Positions 36,456 through 40,936 of a stretch of DNA of 40,936 nt are shown piece after piece. Source of the stretch: Desulfurivibrionaceae bacterium (GTDB lineage: Bacteria; Desulfobacterota; Desulfobulbia; Desulfobulbales; VMSU01). The notes below the pieces were generated by a model. That model searched no databases and was not told where the DNA came from. It saw only the letters and a list, made by a program, of their open reading frames with translations. Within the stretch, counting starts at the first letter, position 1. Each line of letters begins with the position of its first letter. The position numbers and the translations under genes were made by a program. The stretch spans positions 1 to 40,936 of the forward strand of contig JAQYVV010000026.1 in assembly GCA_030145275.1 (NCBI GenBank), given 5' to 3'.

Positions 36456-36541
36456 ATTTACTGTTTTCCGTATAATTTGTTAATGTCTCAAAGGAGTTAT
36501 CCGAAAACTAACGCCCCCTTTCAGCCCCTCTGGTCATTATA

Positions 36542-37315
36542 ATGTTTATTCTTTTTGAAAATGAAAATCTTTACACTCTCGCCGCAGAACTTGGTCGAGA
36601 ACTCCAGATCCCAGTCTACTCAAAAGAGCAGAAACTGCCCTCATTTAATAAACAAGCACCATATTCCTTCCTGGTTTTAACAGAAAAACATTTGGAGCTT
36701 CAACAGTCTGACAACGAAATGGGTCCTTTCTTTATTGATTTTAATGACAAAGATTTACACTATCGCATTCAGCGCAGCACTAGAAAAAACGAAGCACTTG
36801 CCAGGGCGGTGGGACTAAAAAAAAACAACAGCCCTGTCGTTTTCGACCTCACTGCCGGCCTTGGAAGAGATGCTTTTGTGCTCGCACAACTTGGCTGCAC
36901 TCTTCATCTTTTTGAAAAAGACAAGATAATCGCGGCCCTCTTGCGTGACGGTCTTAGGAGAACCTACAAAAAAAACGCCACTAATCAGGTCGAACAAATG
37001 ACCTTACATGCTGGTGACGCCCTAAAACTATTGGCAGATGTTGCCAAAAAATTTCCACCGGATGTTCTCTATCTCGACCCCATGTTTCCACACCGCACCA
37101 AGACCGCACTGGTTAAAAAAGAGATGCGAATCTTAAGATCAATTGTCGGAGACGACCTGGACTCTTCCCTACTTTTCAAAGAAGCACAAAAATACGCCAA
37201 AGACCGGGTGGTCTGTAAACGCCCGCGTCATGCACCTTTTGTAAGTGATGCCCCTCCGTCCATGAGCATCAAAACGAAAAAACATAGATTTGATGTGTAT
37301 TTGCAACATAGGTGA
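36542..37315 (+). CDS. rsmJ: 16S rRNA (guanine-1516-N2)-methyltransferase RsmJ
   Basis: RsmJ methylates G1516 of 16S rRNA. The 257-residue protein shows the SAM motif VVFDLTAGLGRDAFVLAQLG, the acidic ligand loop LFEKDKIIAALLRDGL and the catalytic DVLYLDPMFPHR with KKEMRILRSIV, all diagnostic of the family. The ATG lacks a clear ribosome binding site and lies 86 bp from the divergent kdsB. It converges on kdnA across repeat B3. Confidence 0.93.
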   Translation: MFILFENENLYTLAAELGRELQIPVYSKEQKLPSFNKQAPYSFLVLTEKHLELQQSDNEMGPFFIDFNDKDLHYRIQRSTRKNEALARAVGLKKNNSPVVFDLTAGLGRDAFVLAQLGCTLHLFEKDKIIAALLRDGLRRTYKKNATNQVEQMTLHAGDALKLLADVAKKFPPDVLYLDPMFPHRTKTALVKKEMRILRSIVGDDLDSSLLFKEAQKYAKDRVVCKRPRHAPFVSDAPPSMSIKTKKHRFDVYLQHR

Positions 37316-37567
37316 AAGTTGAAAGTTGAAAGGAAAACATAACAACGTCCGTCCTCTTCCCAAACAGCCTCGCCCTAACACTCTGAATGTTAGCGATCAA
37401 TTAAGTAACTACACCCAAGCTTGCATAACCCCAAGTCCGTAAGTGTTTCAGGGGCACCCCGATGTGCGTGATCGAGCCACGCGATTATACCCCCTGTATA
37501 TCACGGGGGGTCGATCACGTGCAGCGGGGTGTTCATGGAGCGCTTACCTCTGAATACACAAGCATCT
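37316..37567. other. Convergent gap with repeat B3
   Basis: The 252-bp gap between rsmJ and kdnA is mostly element B3. The first 70 bases have no visible feature except a short GAAAGTTGAAAGTTGAAAG repeat right after the rsmJ stop. Confidence 0.55.
37389..37547. repeat. Dispersed palindromic repeat, element B3
   Basis: The third copy of family B is inverted relative to B1 and B2. It starts GTTAGCGATCAATTAAGTA and ends GGAGCGCTTAC. The central GATTATACCCCCTGTATATC loop and the flanking GATCGAGCCACG/CGATCACGTG stems match. It lies between the convergent rsmJ and kdnA genes, 20 bp from the kdnA stop. Confidence 0.85.
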
Positions 37568-38770
37568 TTACAAAGCCGCAGCTTTATCAATAGCAGAAGT
37601 TATCTGGTCAAGTCTTTCCTGGCCAAGTTTTACCGGAACCTGATAGACCAGAGTTCTTCCTATTATCTTAGCCGAGGCCGGCAAGGCCTCAGGATCATGC
37701 ACTACCCGGCGTCTGGAATCCTGGTCTTTAAAAGGCCAGCCACTCCCGGCTAAAGTCAAGCCATTAAGTAGATGCTCCCACTTGGGGTAATAATGCCAGG
37801 TGTTATCGGCAAAATAGACCGCACCCGCACCATTTTCGCCAAGGACCTTATTAACGGCTTTTGCTTTTTCAGAGTCTGGCAGCATGAAAGCCAGAAAGGT
37901 TGCAGAATCCCCGTCTTCATCAAGAATATTTCTAAAACTCACCCCAGGCATTTTTTGGACAACAGCCTTCAGTGCCTGCTTGTTTTTTTTCTGCTCGGAG
38001 ATAATTGTGTCAAGTTTGGCTAATTGGGCCAAGCCAATGGCACCTTGAATTTCCATCATCCTAAAGTTAAAACCTATAAAGCTGCGGCCTTCGCCGCCGC
38101 GTCCGCCGGGATTTTGAGCGTGGTCGTGACCATGATCGTGATATTCTGACATTTTCCGCCAGGTCTGTTCATCACTGGTCAGAACCATCCCACCCTCTCC
38201 TGTGGTCATCGTCTTGACAGGATCAAAAGAAAAAGTCCCACATGCCCCAAAACTACCAAGATATTGGCCATCCAGCTTAGCACCGGGGGCTTGGGCCGTG
38301 TCTTCAATTACCGGGATGCCGTGCTTGTCGGCAATGGCTAAAATCTCTTTAATCCGTGCCGGCGCCCCCATCATGTGCACAGGAATTATGGCCTTGGTCT
38401 TTGCGGTGATCTTTTTTTCAAGATCATTCGGATCCATGTTCAGGGTATCGTCTATCTCGGTGAAGACTGGAATCGCACCCGCATCAAAAATGGCTTCCCA
38501 GGTTGCCACAAAAGTAAAGCCCTGGGTGATAACCTCATCTCCAGGGCCAACCCCAAGGACGGTCAGGGCAACCTTTAAGGCGGCCGTACCGGAAGTCACT
38601 GCCTGCCCATATTTTGCCCCATGATAGGCAGCAAATTTCTCTTCAAATTCCCTAACCTTATAAACCCCTTTACGCTGTTCAGGAAATTCATATCTGAACA
38701 GAACACCGGTATCAAAAACCTCCAGTGTCTCTTTCTTCTCTTCTTCTCCAAAAACTTCAAAACCAGGCAT
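37568..38770 (-). CDS. kdnA: 8-amino-3,8-dideoxy-manno-octulosonate aminotransferase (KdnA-like)
   Basis: A 400-residue PLP-dependent DegT/DnrJ/StrS aminotransferase. Landmarks are SGTAALKVALT, the cofactor Asp157 (VIEDTAQAPGA) and the Schiff-base Lys186 (SFDPVKTMTTGEGG). Family-specific DHGHDHAQN matches the KdnA type known from Shewanella. KdnA aminates 8-oxo-Kdo to 8-amino-Kdo. Neighbouring kdnB-like oxidase and kdsB are the other enzymes of that route, which is the main reason for naming it so. Other sugar aminotransferases of this family are possible. AGGAGAG precedes the ATG. Confidence 0.85.
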   Translation of the reverse strand: MPGFEVFGEEEKKETLEVFDTGVLFRYEFPEQRKGVYKVREFEEKFAAYHGAKYGQAVTSGTAALKVALTVLGVGPGDEVITQGFTFVATWEAIFDAGAIPVFTEIDDTLNMDPNDLEKKITAKTKAIIPVHMMGAPARIKEILAIADKHGIPVIEDTAQAPGAKLDGQYLGSFGACGTFSFDPVKTMTTGEGGMVLTSDEQTWRKMSEYHDHGHDHAQNPGGRGGEGRSFIGFNFRMMEIQGAIGLAQLAKLDTIISEQKKNKQALKAVVQKMPGVSFRNILDEDGDSATFLAFMLPDSEKAKAVNKVLGENGAGAVYFADNTWHYYPKWEHLLNGLTLAGSGWPFKDQDSRRRVVHDPEALPASAKIIGRTLVYQVPVKLGQERLDQITSAIDKAAAL

Positions 38771-39195
38771 ACGTCTCTCCTGTAATTTAATTTATATGTA
38801 AATATTCACCAACACTCCAGCTGTGCCCGATCAGGCTGACTCACGTAGAACTACTACGCTTCGCCAGCCTGATCGAACACATCTGAAGCGACGGAGTCTT
38901 CGCTTACCTGTCAAACATTTACATTTTCTAGGTTATGTTGTGTTCCAGTGTTAGTCGCATATTTATAAATATTCAGCTAGAGATATAATAGCGACTAAAA
39001 CCATGCTATTCTATCTTGGCGAGCAAGTTATAACAGTCTTTTTGGCCATAATGGTGCACCTACAAGTCCCCCTTCGAAGTCTCCCTCGTCGCTTATCTGA
39101 AAAGGGGGATTTAGGGGGATTTTTACTGGGCCATTGTCTCATGTACAGAAAACCAAAGGCCGAGCCCGCCCGGTTAGTACGCTGAGCAGTTACAC
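38771..39195. other. Gap between kdnB and kdnA with palindromes
   Basis: This 425-bp gap between two minus-strand genes holds element A2 and a second inverted repeat, TCCCCCTT (39067-39074) with AAGGGGGA (39102-39109). The remainder, from 38900 to 39060, has no gene I can support. Confidence 0.55.
38823..38900. repeat. Palindromic element A2
   Basis: GATCAGGCTG (38829-38838) and CAGCCTGATC (38865-38874) are perfect arms. A CGTAG/CTACG hairpin sits in the loop, and an AAGCGA/TCGCTT hairpin adjoins. Read on the minus strand, TGTGTTCGATCAGGCTGG matches A1's left inner arm, so A1 and A2 are diverged members of one family. Confidence 0.7.
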
Positions 39196-40371
39196 TCAAT
39201 CCCAACCGTACATGGCGCTATTGTAAATCCCAATGACATCATCAAGACTTGGTTTTCTTGGATTATTTTCCACTGGCCTGGTAACCGTCAAAGCAATTTC
39301 GGCCATCTCAGGAATTTTGTCTTTTGCTATTCCTAAAGCCTCGAGACTGCCCGGAATCCCCACCTCCATATTTAACTGATAGATGGCGTCAACCACACCT
39401 CGAGCAGCATCTTTAGCGCCAAGCCCTTCCCCGTCACATTCCATCAAGTCTGCAACAACTGCGTATTTTTCAGGTGCTCCCAAAATATTATAATCAATAA
39501 CGTAAGGAAGCAGAACGGCATTCGCCAATCCATGGGGAATACCAAACATACCGCCAAGGGGGTACGCCATGGCATGAACCAGACCAACTCCGGCGGTTGC
39601 CAAAGCCTTGCCGCCAAGCAGACTTCCCATAAGCATGTTTGAACGTGCCTTCAAATTATCACCATTGGCATAGGCCTTACCAAGATTTTGATAAATAAGA
39701 TCCATGGCCTCTAAGGCATACATATCAGAAATATAATGGGACTGGGTCGAAACAAAGGCTTCAATGGCATGGGTGAAAGCATCAATTCCGGTGAAGGCTG
39801 TAACATGCGGCGGCAAAGAAACCGTCAGTACAGGATCAAGAATAACCGCTTCAGGATATAAAGGATCGCCGTTCATTCCGCCTTTTGATTTAGTTTTCTC
39901 GTTTATAAAAACTGCCGTGAAAGTTACCTCGGCACCAGTTCCAGCAGTCGTTGGCACCATGATCTTTGGCACTCCTGCTTTTTTAATCTTACCAAGGCCA
40001 AGATATTTCTCTGCCTTTCCACCGTTGGTTAAAAGGATGCTGATGGCTTTTGCCACATCCATTGCAGATCCTCCTCCCGCGCCCACAACACAATCAGCGC
40101 CAAACTTTTTGGCAAGGGTGCAGCCCTTATCGGCAAGAGACAAACCAGGTTCAGGATCAATCTTATCGTAGATCTTAAAGGGAATTGCTGCTGCCTTTAA
40201 AGGCGCCGTAATCTTTTCAACAAGATTGGTCCCTTTCAAGCCAGGATCGACTACTAAGAATACTTTGGTGCCGCCAAACTCTTGAACCATATTGCCAAGA
40301 TCAGCAACGGATCCAGAGCCAAAGCGGATACGGGTTGGCTGCGTAACAGTGAAATTTTGATCGTAAGTCAT
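39196..40371 (-). CDS. kdnB: Iron-type alcohol dehydrogenase, probable Kdo 8-oxidase (KdnB-like)
   Basis: A 391-residue group III metal-dependent alcohol dehydrogenase. The NAD(P)-binding part has GAGGGSAMDVAKAIS and PTTAGTGAEVT. The metal site has the family histidines in FTGIDAFTHAIEAFVS, GLVHAMAYPLGG and IPHGLANAVLLP. KdnB oxidises the C8 hydroxyl of Kdo before KdnA amination, and it belongs to this enzyme family. Position next to kdnA and near kdsB makes this the preferred reading. A fermentative alcohol dehydrogenase is the alternative. AAGGAAA precedes the ATG. Confidence 0.82.
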   Translation of the reverse strand: MTYDQNFTVTQPTRIRFGSGSVADLGNMVQEFGGTKVFLVVDPGLKGTNLVEKITAPLKAAAIPFKIYDKIDPEPGLSLADKGCTLAKKFGADCVVGAGGGSAMDVAKAISILLTNGGKAEKYLGLGKIKKAGVPKIMVPTTAGTGAEVTFTAVFINEKTKSKGGMNGDPLYPEAVILDPVLTVSLPPHVTAFTGIDAFTHAIEAFVSTQSHYISDMYALEAMDLIYQNLGKAYANGDNLKARSNMLMGSLLGGKALATAGVGLVHAMAYPLGGMFGIPHGLANAVLLPYVIDYNILGAPEKYAVVADLMECDGEGLGAKDAARGVVDAIYQLNMEVGIPGSLEALGIAKDKIPEMAEIALTVTRPVENNPRKPSLDDVIGIYNSAMYGWD

Positions 40372-40936
40372 ATTTTTTCCTTTTCGCTTGCGCTTGTATT
40401 CTAAATTCTACAGTTCATATCTCGTTCAGTTGACCCTAAAGATATTTTCTGAAGTCGGTAAACTTTAAAATTTAGGTGTTAAACTTCTTATGGATGATTT
40501 ATATGTGAAAATATAGACAAACGATCATCCCCTCTGGCGAACAGATAAATAGTTACAAAAAAACACGCGTAAATTCATGCCCCTTGAGCTTCAAGGGAAA
40601 ATTCTATCTAAATTAACTAACCCTAATGAAGCGGAAAAGCAGGATAAGTACCTTAACCATAGATGCAACTATTTTATTTCATAACTATTCTTATATTTCT
40701 TACCAATTTTGACACAAAAATAAATTATAAGGTACTAGCCCCAATAAAGCGAAAGACAGGATAAGTACCTTAACAATAGATGCAACTATTCCATTTTATA
40801 ACTATTTTTATATTTACTACCAATTTTGACACAAAAACAAATTATAAGGTACTAGCCCTAATAAAGCGAAAAACAGGATAAGTACCTTAACAATAGATGC
40901 AACTATTCAATTTTATAACTATTTTTATATTTACTA
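40372..40936. other. Gene-free right edge upstream of kdnB
   Basis: The first 240 bases presumably contain the kdnB promoter, though none stands out. The remainder is the 117-bp tandem repeat array. No gene is visible up to the window edge. Confidence 0.55.
40619..40936. repeat. 117-bp tandem repeat array (T), truncated by window edge
   Basis: AGGATAAGTACCTTAA-type starts recur at 40641, 40758 and 40875, exactly 117 bp apart, with few differences along the full unit. Each unit is very A+T-rich. Within it AGTACCTTA and TAAGGTACT form an inverted pair about 75 bases apart. At least 2.7 units are visible and the array continues beyond the window. Confidence 0.9.

Noticed and set aside
40619..40936. 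CRISPR array at the right edge
   Set aside because: The whole 117-bp unit repeats, with no unique spacers, so it is a tandem repeat.

Overview
The window reads as a chromosomal segment of an anaerobic, Gram-negative, sulfate-reducer-like member of the Desulfobacterota, plausibly Desulfobulbales. Three things point there: a hydrogenase maturation set, a short P590-type siroheme sulfite reductase, and lipopolysaccharide Kdo-type sugar genes. Taxonomy is inferred from gene content only. Coding sequence looks moderately A+T-rich. The exception is katG, which is clearly richer in G+C and may be acquired.

Layout. 177-3718: larB (nickel-pincer cofactor), then prmA, rsmE and dtd, which serve ribosome and tRNA upkeep. 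3816-10084: hypB-hypF-hypD and hypE, a [NiFe]-hydrogenase maturation block with no hypA or hypC in sight. It is split by a response regulator with an HD-GYP domain on the opposite strand. 10447-13111: a PerR/Fur-type regulator overlapping katG. 13882-15892: tadA, a thioredoxin-fold protein with a CxxC, and the small sulfite reductase. 16060-19884: a gene of unknown function carrying an (AG)8 tract, a radical SAM protein, a YcaO-TPR fusion and a BFD-like [2Fe-2S] protein. This is the most likely undescribed system here. 20284-23720: a 5' stub of a flagellin gene, then a secreted protein with two PilJ-type sensor domains followed directly by a chemoreceptor. 24047-25015: an orphan Bug/TctC solute receptor. 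25112-29778: a membrane adenylate cyclase with a SUMF1-like domain, divergent from a Na+/H+ antiporter that ends in a cyclic-nucleotide domain. Together they look like a self-contained cAMP circuit. 29993-32096: trmN6-like methyltransferase and a DUF1015 protein. 32398-33430: queD-queE (queuosine precursor). 33440-40371: a long YvcK/CofD-like protein, kdsB, rsmJ, kdnA and kdnB. kdsB, kdnA and kdnB together match the known route to 8-amino-Kdo in lipopolysaccharide.

Intergenic space is filled by several families of palindromic repeats, called A to F and T here. Family B has three copies of about 150 bp. C has two full copies and one truncated. D has two copies of 116 bp with two mismatches. 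A has two diverged copies. T is a 117-bp tandem repeat running off the right edge. Every convergent gene pair whose gap exceeds about 100 bp carries a B, C or D element. No tRNA, rRNA, CRISPR array or intact transposase was seen.
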